Assembly (NCBI GenBank): GCA_016938675.1
Contig: JAFGUF010000033.1
Coordinates: 111,522 to 175,521 of the forward strand
Reading direction: 5' to 3'
DNA length: 64,000 nucleotides
Source: Clostridia bacterium
Lineage (GTDB): Bacteria > Bacillota > Clostridia > Christensenellales > UMGS416
Every line of letters begins with the position of its first letter. The first letter of the stretch is position 1. Under the pieces are notes generated by a model that did no database searches, was not told the origin of the DNA, and saw only the letters and a list, made by a program, of their open reading frames with translations. The translations under genes were made by a program, and so were the position numbers. This document shows positions 43,213 through 51,261 of this stretch, piece by piece.

Positions 43213-43771
43213 CTTTGCCCTAGGCGCCGATATAGCATTTCTGCGATTATTTGTTACAGTTTTTGCGGGCTACATAGGCGGCGCAATGATGAAGATGCTT
43301 TCAAAAAAATCCGATGCTTTCAAAGCATATTACACTGATGAAAACGCGAAACAGACAGATATAAAAAAGTATAAACTTGCGCTCAAAACGATGCTTAAAA
43401 CAACCCAAAAAACTTTCCCGTACCTGATTATCGGCATGGCGCTAACAGCACTGTTTGAAAAATTTATTCCAAAGGATGTTTTCGCCGATATATTCGCAAA
43501 TAACGCAGGGCTTGGCGTTCTTTTCGGTTCTGTACTTGGCGTTCCGCTATATTTCTGCGGAGGCGGTTCGATACCGCTTATACTTTCATGGATGAACAAC
43601 GGAATGTCAATGGGTTCTGTAATGGCATTTGTCATAGCAGGCCCGGCTACCAAAATAAACAACATAACTGCTATAGCCGCTATGATAAAGAAAAAGTACC
43701 TTCTTTACTATTTTCTCTTCATTGCGTTTTTCAGCATAATGGCAGGATTAATAACCGACCTTTTCTTCTGA
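43196..43771 (+). CDS. Permease (YraQ/DUF318-like), C-terminal part after a frameshift
   Basis: Reads YSFALGADIAFLRLFV onward, with four helices and the second DUF318 repeat GVPLYFCGGGSIPLILSW (about 120-137) and GPATKINNITAIAAM. Alone it would start at an ATG with no ribosome site directly before the T run, so it is normally the second half of the gene starting at 42874. Either an inactivating extra T, a sequencing error, or slippage at T8 that restores the frame. Members move anions or metals; no substrate can be assigned. Confidence 0.7.
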   Translation: MFFFYSFALGADIAFLRLFVTVFAGYIGGAMMKMLSKKSDAFKAYYTDENAKQTDIKKYKLALKTMLKTTQKTFPYLIIGMALTALFEKFIPKDVFADIFANNAGLGVLFGSVLGVPLYFCGGGSIPLILSWMNNGMSMGSVMAFVIAGPATKINNITAIAAMIKKKYLLYYFLFIAFFSIMAGLITDLFF

Positions 43772-43790
43772 CTATAGAAAGGAGACTAAA

Positions 43791-45086
43791 ATGAAAAAAG
43801 TAAAAGTAATTATCGCAGTTCTTTCAGTAGCAGCTGCTTTCTTCGCTGGCTGCACTACGCAATCTGCGGAAGTGACTGCTCTACCTGACACAGAAATTGA
43901 AAACATCCCGATATATTCTCAACCTCCGGTTTCCTCGGATCCCACCCCATCGCCCACCGAAGAAATCCTGAAAGCACCAAACCAAGACTACAGCGACATA
44001 GTAGTACTGCGTGATACAATGGGGGAATATGATGATTTCATTAAGCTTATCGAGAAAATGAATGATATTTCCATACCTTTTTATAAGACCGCTTCCGGCG
44101 GCAAAAAGGGAATAATTGCATCTGATGACGTAGTACTGCTGGAAATCAACGCCCAATGGAATCAGCGCGGCGGCACAAACACAGACCTTGTGGATACTGT
44201 GATACAAGCAATTTTGAATCATCCTGACGGATTTACAGGTGAAATCATAGTCGCCGATAACGGCCAGGCTCAGTATGGTGCTTTCGGAACAGGCGGCAGC
44301 ATGGACTGGGAGCTGAATAACGCCCAGGACAAAGATCAGTCAATTCAGGATGTAGTCGACAGGTATTCATCACAATACAAGGTCTCAACATACCTATGGG
44401 ATGCAATAACAAGAAATAAGGTACATGAGTACTCTGAGGGTGATACAGAAGATGGATATATAGTATCCGACGAAAAAAGTGCCACTACAGGTTTTATAGT
44501 CAGCTATCCCAAATTCACGACAGTCTTTGGCACACAGATAAGCTTTAAATACGGAGTATGGAACGGCGAAGCGCAAGCCTATAGCAAAGATCATTTTAAG
44601 GTTATAAATATGCCCGTACTTAAAAGCCACGGTGGATACGGAATTACAGCCAGCATCAAAAATTATATGGGAGTACCCTCTGATAAGCTGACAAAAACCA
44701 ATGCGCACTATTCAATAGCAAACGGAGGAATGGGAACTCTGATGGCAGAAACCACTGTTCCTTCTCTTAATATTCTGGACGCGATATGGATTAATCCTAT
44801 TAGAGGCCCCAGAACAGAATATTATCAGGCGCTGAATACGAAGATAGTAGCAGTAAGCACAGACCCCTTCGCTTTGGATTACTGGGCTGCGAACGAAATA
44901 TTAATACCAGCTGCAATTGAAGCAGGCAACACGAACCTTGCCAGAATGACTACTGAAGAAAGCACAATAGGAAATGTGTTCGGCCATTGGATGCGGCTAT
45001 CCCTGAATGAGCTTATTAATGCAGGGTATGTTATGCGCTTTAGCAGCGATGATGTGAGAGTCTTCGAAACAGAGAGCAAAAATTAA
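43791..45086 (+). CDS. DUF362 domain lipoprotein
   Basis: 431 residues. A type II signal peptide ends FFAGC with Cys21, followed by a Pro/Ser/Thr-rich spacer (about 45-65). The DUF362 domain covers about 95-400, with the signature KSHGGYGITASIKNYMGV (about 278-295) and DPFALDYWAANEIL (about 363-376). DUF362 proteins are mostly of unknown enzymatic role; some are ferredoxin-linked, but no cysteine cluster is present here. GAAAGGAG precedes the start, 19 bases after the permease. Confidence 0.85.
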   Translation: MKKVKVIIAVLSVAAAFFAGCTTQSAEVTALPDTEIENIPIYSQPPVSSDPTPSPTEEILKAPNQDYSDIVVLRDTMGEYDDFIKLIEKMNDISIPFYKTASGGKKGIIASDDVVLLEINAQWNQRGGTNTDLVDTVIQAILNHPDGFTGEIIVADNGQAQYGAFGTGGSMDWELNNAQDKDQSIQDVVDRYSSQYKVSTYLWDAITRNKVHEYSEGDTEDGYIVSDEKSATTGFIVSYPKFTTVFGTQISFKYGVWNGEAQAYSKDHFKVINMPVLKSHGGYGITASIKNYMGVPSDKLTKTNAHYSIANGGMGTLMAETTVPSLNILDAIWINPIRGPRTEYYQALNTKIVAVSTDPFALDYWAANEILIPAAIEAGNTNLARMTTEESTIGNVFGHWMRLSLNELINAGYVMRFSSDDVRVFETESKN

Positions 45087-45100
45087 ACGCGATTATGAGC

Positions 45101-45131
45101 AAAGGCGCCCGATATAAAATCAGGCGCCTTT
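45101..45131. terminator. Hairpin between convergent DUF362 and NCS2 genes
   Basis: AAAGGCGCC (45101-45109) and GGCGCCTTT (45123-45131) form a 9-bp perfect stem. The T run is short on both strands, so a bidirectional terminator is likely but of uncertain strength. Confidence 0.6.
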
Positions 45132-45164
45132 GCATAATTACTATTACTTGATGTGAAAATCTAA

Positions 45165-46511
45165 TTATAGTGGGAGTATTGGCAATATCAGCTTTAGTAT
45201 GAACAGTGCGTCAACAACCCACATAAGTACGCTTACTTCTTTTGCTTTTCCAGTGCATACATTGATTAATGTGAATGCTAGGAAGCCAATGAGTATTCCA
45301 TTTGCTATGCTTGAAGTAATAGGCATAAATATTATTGTCAGGAATACAGGAACTGCAACTGACATATCCTTAAAGTCTATTTCCTTTACTGAGCTCATCA
45401 TTAATGCGCCAACGATTATTAATGCTGCAGCTGTTGCGAATGCAGGGATTGTAAGGAATATTGTTGAGAAGAAAAGTGCAATCAGGAATAATACGCCTGT
45501 TGTAAGCGCTGTAAGGCCTGTGCGTCCGCCTTCTGCAACGCCTGCTGATGACTCAATGTATGATGTAACAGTTGAAACACCGAGGCATGAACCGGCTGTT
45601 GTTCCGATAGCGTCTGACAAAAGAGCTTTGCCGGCGCGCGGAAGTTTGTCATCTTTGTCTAAAAGGTCAGCCTGCTTAGCAACACCAACTAATGTTCCTA
45701 CTGTATCAAACATATCAACCATTAAGAATGTAAAAGCAATAACAATGAAGTCAATGCCGAGTTTCCATGCTCCAGCGAAATCAAACTTTAAGAAAATAGG
45801 AGCAATTGATGGAGGCAGCTTTACAAGCTCTTTCCATGCAGGAATTAATGAATACATTCCAGCAGCAGGATCCGGAACATACCAGCCGATAAGCTGAGCA
45901 ACTATACCCAAAACCCATGTGCCGAGGATACCCCACAGGATTGCGCCCTTGACCTTAAGCTTCATCATAATTGCGATCGCTACAACGCCAACAAAGCAAA
46001 GAACTACAGATGGAGCAAGCAGGTTGTTCTCAAGCAGTGTAACTCCGTCATATGATATATACATACCAGCTGACTTCATTCCGATAACAGCTATGAAAAG
46101 GCCAATACCAGCTGTGATTGCGAGCTTAAGATTGTGCGGAATTGCGTTAACGATTTTTTCTCTGAATTTGAAGAATGATAAAAGAATGAATACGATACCT
46201 TCGAGCAGAATTGCTGTCAGTGCAATTTGCCATGTTGTCTGTCCAGTAGCAACTATAACAAAGAATGCATTAAGTCCCATACCCGAAGCAAGAGCGATAG
46301 GATAATTTGCGATGAATGCCATGCATATAGTTCCTATTGCAGCTGCTATAGCAGTAGCTGTAAAAAGTGCTCCTGGATCCATGCCTGCGCCTGATAATAT
46401 CTGTGGATTAACCGCCAGAATATAAGCCATAGCAAGGAAAGTAGTAAGACCAGCAATAATCTCTGTCTTTACATTTGTGTTGTTCGCTTTTAATTTAAAA
46501 AGCTTTTCCAT
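45165..46511 (-). CDS. NCS2 family purine permease (AzgA/PbuG type)
   Basis: 448 residues, about twelve to fourteen helices. N-terminal phrases TEIIAGLTTFLAMAYILAVNP and GMGLNAFFV (about 77-85), and the later DMFDTVGTLVGVA (about 263-275) and TTAGSCLGVSTVTSYIESSAG (about 297-317, in two parts), mark the hypoxanthine/guanine branch of NCS2. It imports nucleobases by proton symport. No purine riboswitch is visible in the 50-base leader. Confidence 0.92.
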   Translation of the reverse strand: MEKLFKLKANNTNVKTEIIAGLTTFLAMAYILAVNPQILSGAGMDPGALFTATAIAAAIGTICMAFIANYPIALASGMGLNAFFVIVATGQTTWQIALTAILLEGIVFILLSFFKFREKIVNAIPHNLKLAITAGIGLFIAVIGMKSAGMYISYDGVTLLENNLLAPSVVLCFVGVVAIAIMMKLKVKGAILWGILGTWVLGIVAQLIGWYVPDPAAGMYSLIPAWKELVKLPPSIAPIFLKFDFAGAWKLGIDFIVIAFTFLMVDMFDTVGTLVGVAKQADLLDKDDKLPRAGKALLSDAIGTTAGSCLGVSTVTSYIESSAGVAEGGRTGLTALTTGVLFLIALFFSTIFLTIPAFATAAALIIVGALMMSSVKEIDFKDMSVAVPVFLTIIFMPITSSIANGILIGFLAFTLINVCTGKAKEVSVLMWVVDALFILKLILPILPL

Positions 46512-46565
46512 ACAATAATACCTCCATATGAAATTTCGTCCGTCAGGACATAATAATACCGTACT

Positions 46566-46594
46566 ATTATACGATATTATTAAAAAATGTTCAA
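46566..46594 (-). promoter_or_regulatory. SigA-type promoter of the NCS2 permease
   Basis: On the minus strand TTGAAC (46594-46589), 17-base spacer, TATAAT (46571-46566). The leader holds one small hairpin (GTCC/GGAC) and a GGAGG site. Confidence 0.75.
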
Positions 46595-46665
46595 CACTAT
46601 TCAGGTAATTATTATTAATTTGTATGCATCTATCTTTTCATATACAATATACACGCATAATTCCG

Positions 46666-46686
46666 ATTGTTAGTATTACTAACAAT
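46666..46686. promoter_or_regulatory. 21-bp palindrome, operator-like
   Basis: ATTGTTAGTA (46666-46675), one central T, TACTAACAAT (46677-46686): perfect 10-bp arms around a single base. It lies between the NCS2 promoter and the divergent yhbY gene and has no T run after it, so an operator is more likely than a terminator. The regulator is unknown. Otherwise the gap 46595-46808 shows only a TATAAT at 46749-46754 with a poor -35. Confidence 0.45.
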
Positions 46687-46808
46687 ATTTGTTTAACGTT
46701 TAATAAAACGCTTATTAGGCCTATAGTGCAAATAATCTCTCCATATGATATAATAGCACCAAATAAATTCCTCTCCGGCAAAGGTTATTCCGGAAGAAAG
46801 ATAACTAT

Positions 46809-47102
46809 ATGAAGAAAATTACAACAAAGCAGCGAGCTGCGCTGCGATCAATGGCAAATAAATTGAATCCGACTATAATAATCGGCAAAGGCGGCATAAC
46901 AGATAATCTGATAAACCAAGTTGACATTGAGCTGGAAACGCGTGAACTGGTAAAGGGAAGCATACTAAAAACAGCACTGCTCGACGCAAAATCCGTGTGC
47001 GCGGAGCTGGCAGACAAGCTTGATGCGCAAGCCGTGCAGGTCATTGGCTCGAAATTCGTCCTCTACCGCGAATCAAAGGAAAACAAGCAGATAATAATAT
47101 AA
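46809..47102 (+). CDS. yhbY: YhbY family RNA-binding protein (CRM domain)
   Basis: 97 residues with the CRM-domain hallmarks LRSMANKLNPTIIIGKGGIT (about 12-31, in which GKGG is the RNA-binding loop) and a C-terminal QVIGSKFVLYRES strand. It associates with pre-50S particles. The expected neighbours of this gene in Firmicutes (nadD, yqeK, rsfS) follow in order. Confidence 0.9.
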   Translation: MKKITTKQRAALRSMANKLNPTIIIGKGGITDNLINQVDIELETRELVKGSILKTALLDAKSVCAELADKLDAQAVQVIGSKFVLYRESKENKQIII

Positions 47103-47132
47103 ATAAAGAAACCATCACTACCGGAGATATAA

Positions 47133-48368
47133 ATGAATAAAAACCAGCTTTATAAAGGAAAAAACAAAAAAATAGGCATACTAGGGGGCACCTTTAATCC
47201 TGTGCACAACGGCCATATTCATATGGCTAAGTGTGCAATGGAAAAGCTTGGCCTCGATAGAGTTGTATTCATGGCAGCGGGAATCCCTCCACATAAAATG
47301 CTTGCATTCAATACATCTCCTGAAGACCGAATCAATATGCTAAAGCTGGCAATTAGAGGAAATGATCAATTTTTTATAGATGATTTCGAGGCTGGCTCCG
47401 CAGAAAAAGCCTATTCGTATATTTCGCTCGAAAGAATACACGAATCGCTGAATGAATCCTCAGCCCTATATTTTATTATAGGTGCGGATTCACTGATGCA
47501 GCTGGACAAATGGAAAAGGCCAGAGAAGCTGCTTTCCCTTTGCACCTTCGCCGTTATTCCACGAGATGGCTATACAAAAGTGCAGTGCGAAGAAAAGATT
47601 GATGAATTGACCAAGGAATACGGCGGCGAGATATTGTATCTTGACTGCGAAAAATACAACATGTCTTCAACCGTGGCAAGAGATTACGATTATGATGAAA
47701 CCAGCAGCAATCTTGACGAGAACGTAGCAGAATATATCAGGCTTAATGGATTGTACTCCAATCATTATGATACCGAAGAAATAGAAAAGTACCTGAAAGC
47801 AAACCTTAGCAAGAAACGCCTGGAGCATGTGTACGGCACGGTGAAATGCGCAGGCGATCTGGCAAAGGCCTATGGAGCAAATATACAAAAAGCGAAACTG
47901 GCAGCGTTGCTGCACGACTGCGCAAAGCACATGAGTAATGAAGAAATTCTATTTCTATCACAAGAATACGGATTCGAGATTGACGAAATTTACCAGCTGC
48001 AGCCGGAGCTTCTCCATGGCGCAGCGGGGGCATATATCTCTAAAAATGTTTTTAGTGTAGACGATCAGGAGATTTTGGACGCAATTTCTTATCACACTGT
48101 TCCGCGCCTTGAAATGTCTAAGCTTGATAAAATAATATGTGTGGCTGATCTTCTGGAGGAGACCCGTGAATACCCGGGGATAGATAAACTGCGCAAGTTA
48201 CAGGATAAGGGGCTTGACATTTTATTTGAAAAAGTGCTAGAAAGGGTTATTATTCATGTTGTAGAGAGAAACCAGCTGCTGCATACTAATTCAGTCGTTG
48301 TGTACAATAATCTGTTGAAAGAAAAGCGCAAATCTGATAAACTTAAGCAAACACAAGGAGAAGAATAA
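47133..48368 (+). CDS. nadD: Fusion of nicotinate-nucleotide adenylyltransferase (NadD) and HD-domain YqeK
   Basis: 411 residues. The NadD domain (about 1-210) has GGTFNPVHNGHIHMA (about 19-33) with the HxGH nucleotidyl-transfer motif, GADSLMQL and SSTVAR near 180. The HD domain (about 220-411) has EHVYGT (about 230), LLHDCAKHM (about 251-259), HGAAGAY and ISYHT, matching YqeK, which hydrolyses diadenosine tetraphosphate. In many Firmicutes these are separate adjacent genes; here they are one reading frame. It makes NaAD for NadE. Confidence 0.92.
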   Translation: MNKNQLYKGKNKKIGILGGTFNPVHNGHIHMAKCAMEKLGLDRVVFMAAGIPPHKMLAFNTSPEDRINMLKLAIRGNDQFFIDDFEAGSAEKAYSYISLERIHESLNESSALYFIIGADSLMQLDKWKRPEKLLSLCTFAVIPRDGYTKVQCEEKIDELTKEYGGEILYLDCEKYNMSSTVARDYDYDETSSNLDENVAEYIRLNGLYSNHYDTEEIEKYLKANLSKKRLEHVYGTVKCAGDLAKAYGANIQKAKLAALLHDCAKHMSNEEILFLSQEYGFEIDEIYQLQPELLHGAAGAYISKNVFSVDDQEILDAISYHTVPRLEMSKLDKIICVADLLEETREYPGIDKLRKLQDKGLDILFEKVLERVIIHVVERNQLLHTNSVVVYNNLLKEKRKSDKLKQTQGEE

Positions 48369-48710
48369 TTGGAAAAAGAAAAAATTAAAATTTTGGTGGA
48401 CGCACTCATTGATAAAAAAGCCGTGAATGTAATGTTCATTGATATTAAGGAAAAGACCACAATTGCTGACGGATTTATAATCGCCACCGGGAACTCCTCC
48501 ACACAGGTAAAGGCGCTATATGAGGAAATACTCGACAAGTGCGAAAAAAACAACATTTCTGTGCGCGCCTCAGAAGGGTATAGCTCAGCTAGCTGGATAA
48601 TCGTGGACGCGGAAGGCATAATGATTCATATATTTTACTATAAGGACAGAGAATTTTATAATATTGAACGCCTTTGGGTGGATGAAAACAACGCAACGTA
48701 TTATAATTAA
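48369..48710 (+). CDS. rsfS: Ribosome silencing factor RsfS
   Basis: 113 residues from a TTG start that directly follows the nadD-yqeK stop, with AGGAGAAG inside the end of that gene. DUF143 fold; the segment WIIVDAEGIMIHIFYYKDREFYNIERLW (split, about 75-102) is its conserved core. It binds uL14 to block 30S joining in starvation. Its position in the yhbY-nadD-yqeK-rsfS order is conserved. Confidence 0.93.
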   Translation: MEKEKIKILVDALIDKKAVNVMFIDIKEKTTIADGFIIATGNSSTQVKALYEEILDKCEKNNISVRASEGYSSASWIIVDAEGIMIHIFYYKDREFYNIERLWVDENNATYYN

Positions 48711-48735
48711 TTAAGTATAAATACTTTTTAATTTT

Positions 48736-48770
48736 AAAAATGAAGAATAGCATATTCTTCATTTTTGTTT
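48736..48770. terminator. Terminator between rsfS and the convergent hydrolase gene
   Basis: AAAAATGAAGAAT (48736-48748) pairs with ATTCTTCATTTTT (48754-48766) around AGCAT. The minus-strand hydrolase stop lies within the right arm, so the hairpin serves both genes. Confidence 0.8.
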
Positions 48771-49682
48771 GTCTATCCAGTCATATGCTTGTTCCTTTAT
48801 ATCCACACTGAATGAATGTCCACCTTGAAATATAATTGATTTAAATTTATTGCGGCAATTTAGCTTTTTATATGTTTTTGAAGCCGTATTTATAATTTTT
48901 TCCACACCACTAATTGGAAAATATTTATCTTCTGTACCATTTGACATGAAAAATGCTCTTGGTGCAATATCACTTACTATCTCATCTATATCACAAACAT
49001 TCCTTAAGCCCGGAACATATAGCGCAAAATTATGTAGTACATTTTCTTTGAACATTGACTGCATAGTTCCTGTTCCACAGGAAGACACACCAAATTTAAT
49101 CCTTTTGTCATACCACATTAGCCAAGTGGTTTCTTGCCCTCCTAATGAGTGCCCTATCGCTCCAATGCTTTCAGAATCAACATACTCTAGCGAACAAAGC
49201 ACATCTACTGCTCTTGATAAATCATGTAGGTATTTAGTTTGCAGGCAGCTGCCTTCATAAATTTTTTTACAAAACTCAAATCTCTCATAAAAGCTATGCG
49301 CTGTTTTATCTTCACTAAAATAGTCTGAAATACGGCTTTCAAAGCAAAGTAAATCAGGCACAATTACTACATATCCTCTCTTTACCAAATCTAAACCGTA
49401 GTGATAATCTTTTTCTCCTGATATCCCTACTACTTCTGATTTGCCTAAATGCCATTTACCGGCATGTTGATGAATGGCAACAATAGCAGAAACTTTGCCG
49501 CTAATGTTCTTAGGAACAAGCAAAAACGATTCTACTCTTTCGCTATTTTCTACATCGTAAGAGATTAATTTTTGATAATAAGTTCCTTTGTCTTCAATTA
49601 ACTCAACAGAAATATTAAGATCACATTTGGGTGAAAAATTACCAAGGCATTCTAATACTTTTCTCCTCTTTACTAAATCCAT
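48759..49682 (-). CDS. Alpha/beta hydrolase, dienelactone hydrolase/acetyl-xylan esterase-like
   Basis: 307 residues. Nucleophile elbow GHSLGG (about 178-183), acid D in NGTEDKYFP (about 249-257) and histidine in GGHSF (about 292-296) complete a Ser-Asp-His triad. VAIHQHAGKWHLG (about 69-81) is a DLH-type oxyanion loop. The substrate is not apparent. It is visibly more AT-rich in its codons than its neighbours and interrupts an otherwise housekeeping stretch, suggesting horizontal arrival. Confidence 0.78.
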   Translation of the reverse strand: MDLVKRRKVLECLGNFSPKCDLNISVELIEDKGTYYQKLISYDVENSERVESFLLVPKNISGKVSAIVAIHQHAGKWHLGKSEVVGISGEKDYHYGLDLVKRGYVVIVPDLLCFESRISDYFSEDKTAHSFYERFEFCKKIYEGSCLQTKYLHDLSRAVDVLCSLEYVDSESIGAIGHSLGGQETTWLMWYDKRIKFGVSSCGTGTMQSMFKENVLHNFALYVPGLRNVCDIDEIVSDIAPRAFFMSNGTEDKYFPISGVEKIINTASKTYKKLNCRNKFKSIIFQGGHSFSVDIKEQAYDWIDKQK

Positions 49683-49699
49683 TTCTGTCTCCTCTTTTT

Positions 49700-50350
49700 T
49701 TATGTATGTATATTAATCAAATCAATATCAGGAGCCGAGAAAAGCATAGGCTCCTTCTTTGTAGGATGCTCAAAGGCTATAGACTTTGAATACAGAGCAA
49801 TCCACCTGCCCGGCTTTGCGTTCTTATTATATTTCATATCGTTTACAAGAGGAAAACCACTTGCTGCGAACTGCACCCTAATCTGATGTGCCCTTCCTGT
49901 TATCAGGTCAACCTGGCATGTTGAAACTCCATCCTTGTATCCAATGACCTCATACTTAAGCCTAGCAAACTTCGCTCCCCTTGTATCTTGGCTAACTGCC
50001 ACAACCTTGTTTTCATATGTATCCTTCAAAAGATAGTGCTCCATCGCTCCGCCCTTAGGCCTGCCATCGCACATGCATATATATGTCTTTTGGAATGTTC
50101 CTTTGCGTATCTGCTCGCTTAAGCGCGCCGCAGCCTTGGATGTCCTCGCAAACACCATTACTCCGCCTACAGGCCTGTCTAATCTATGCACAAGGCCAAG
50201 AAAAACCTCGCCCGGCTTATCGTATTTGTCCTTAATATACTGTTTCGCGATCGTAAGCATGTCTTCATCATTGCTGCTGTCTGCCTGCGTCGGCACTCCC
50301 GGCGGCTTTATCACCACCAGCAGGTGGTTATCTTCGTATAATACTTTCAT
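49700..50350 (-). CDS. RluA family pseudouridine synthase
   Basis: 216 residues, catalytic domain only (no S4 domain). The signature HRLDRPVGGVMVFARTSKAA (about 50-69) has the catalytic aspartate in HRLD, and GRAHQIRVQFAASGFPLVND (about 155-174) is the second family block. It isomerises uridine in rRNA or tRNA; the exact site cannot be assigned. One base separates it from the methyltransferase stop upstream. Confidence 0.92.
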   Translation of the reverse strand: MKVLYEDNHLLVVIKPPGVPTQADSSNDEDMLTIAKQYIKDKYDKPGEVFLGLVHRLDRPVGGVMVFARTSKAAARLSEQIRKGTFQKTYICMCDGRPKGGAMEHYLLKDTYENKVVAVSQDTRGAKFARLKYEVIGYKDGVSTCQVDLITGRAHQIRVQFAASGFPLVNDMKYNKNAKPGRWIALYSKSIAFEHPTKKEPMLFSAPDIDLINIHT

Positions 50351-50351
50351 A

Positions 50352-51212
50352 CTATGCCTGCCATCTTCCGGAAGCGCCGCATGGAAGTATCAAGCCTGAT
50401 GACGATATCTCAAGCCCCACTCCATCAGATTCTATGCTGCCTCCGAATTTATCGGCAACTGTATACTTTAGAATATTTGAAAGTGTCTGCGGCTGCAGCC
50501 CAGTAGTATAGGAATTTATAAGGAAAAACACAGGCTCATCATCCAGCAGAAGTGAGCAGGATTCCACCAAGTCGTATAACATATCTTCTATCTTCCATGC
50601 TTCGCCTGAAGGCCCTCTGCCATATGACGGCGGATCCATAATTATAGCCTTGTACTTGCTTCCCCTGCGCAGCTCGCGCGCGACAAACTTATTGCAGTCA
50701 TCCACTATAAACCTCACGGGAGCATCCTCCATGCCTGAGAGCTTGGCATTGTCCTTTGCCCATTCCACCATGCCCTTTGATGCATCAATATGCACCACTT
50801 CAGCACCGTTTTTAAGGCACGCCAGTGTAGCGCCCCCAGTATATGCAAAAAGGTTCAGCACCTTCATTCCGGGGTTCTTTGCTGCGAGTTCTGCCATCCA
50901 GTCCCAGTTGGCAGCCTGCTCAGGGAAAAGCCCCGTATGCTTAAAGCCCATTGTCCCTATCTTATATGTGATGCCTTTTCGTTTTATGTTCCATGTTTCC
51001 GGGATTTCTCTGTTGTAGTCCCATTGTCCGCCGCCCTTATCAGACCGCCTGTACACAGCATCAATTTTTCCCCATGCTTCTGACTTTTTGTCAAACGGCC
51101 ATATTGCCTGCGGATCCGGGCGCAGCAGGTATCTTTCTCCCCAGCGCTCCAGCTTCTTGCCCTTTCCGGCATCTATCAATTCAAAGTCATCCCAATCTTT
51201 TGCTATCCACAT
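50352..51212 (-). CDS. Class I SAM-dependent RNA methyltransferase, RlmI/RlmK-like
   Basis: 286 residues. Motif I is VLNLFAYTGGATLACLKNGA (about 120-139), motif II VVHIDASKGMVEWAK (about 141-155) and motif IV IMDPPSYGRG (about 190-199), the DPPxY signature of the 23S rRNA m5C/m2G methyltransferase group. No PUA domain is visible at the N-terminus. Pairs with the pseudouridine synthase gene downstream, consistent with RNA modification. Confidence 0.85.
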   Translation of the reverse strand: MWIAKDWDDFELIDAGKGKKLERWGERYLLRPDPQAIWPFDKKSEAWGKIDAVYRRSDKGGGQWDYNREIPETWNIKRKGITYKIGTMGFKHTGLFPEQAANWDWMAELAAKNPGMKVLNLFAYTGGATLACLKNGAEVVHIDASKGMVEWAKDNAKLSGMEDAPVRFIVDDCNKFVARELRRGSKYKAIIMDPPSYGRGPSGEAWKIEDMLYDLVESCSLLLDDEPVFFLINSYTTGLQPQTLSNILKYTVADKFGGSIESDGVGLEISSSGLILPCGASGRWQA

Positions 51213-51261
51213 AATTTTATCCTCTGTAAAGTAAAGGCCCGGGAAACGCTATCGGCATTGC

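Noticed and set aside
46512..46565. Purine riboswitch in front of the NCS2 permease
   Set aside because: The leader is only about 50 bases with one small hairpin and lacks the conserved purine-aptamer core.
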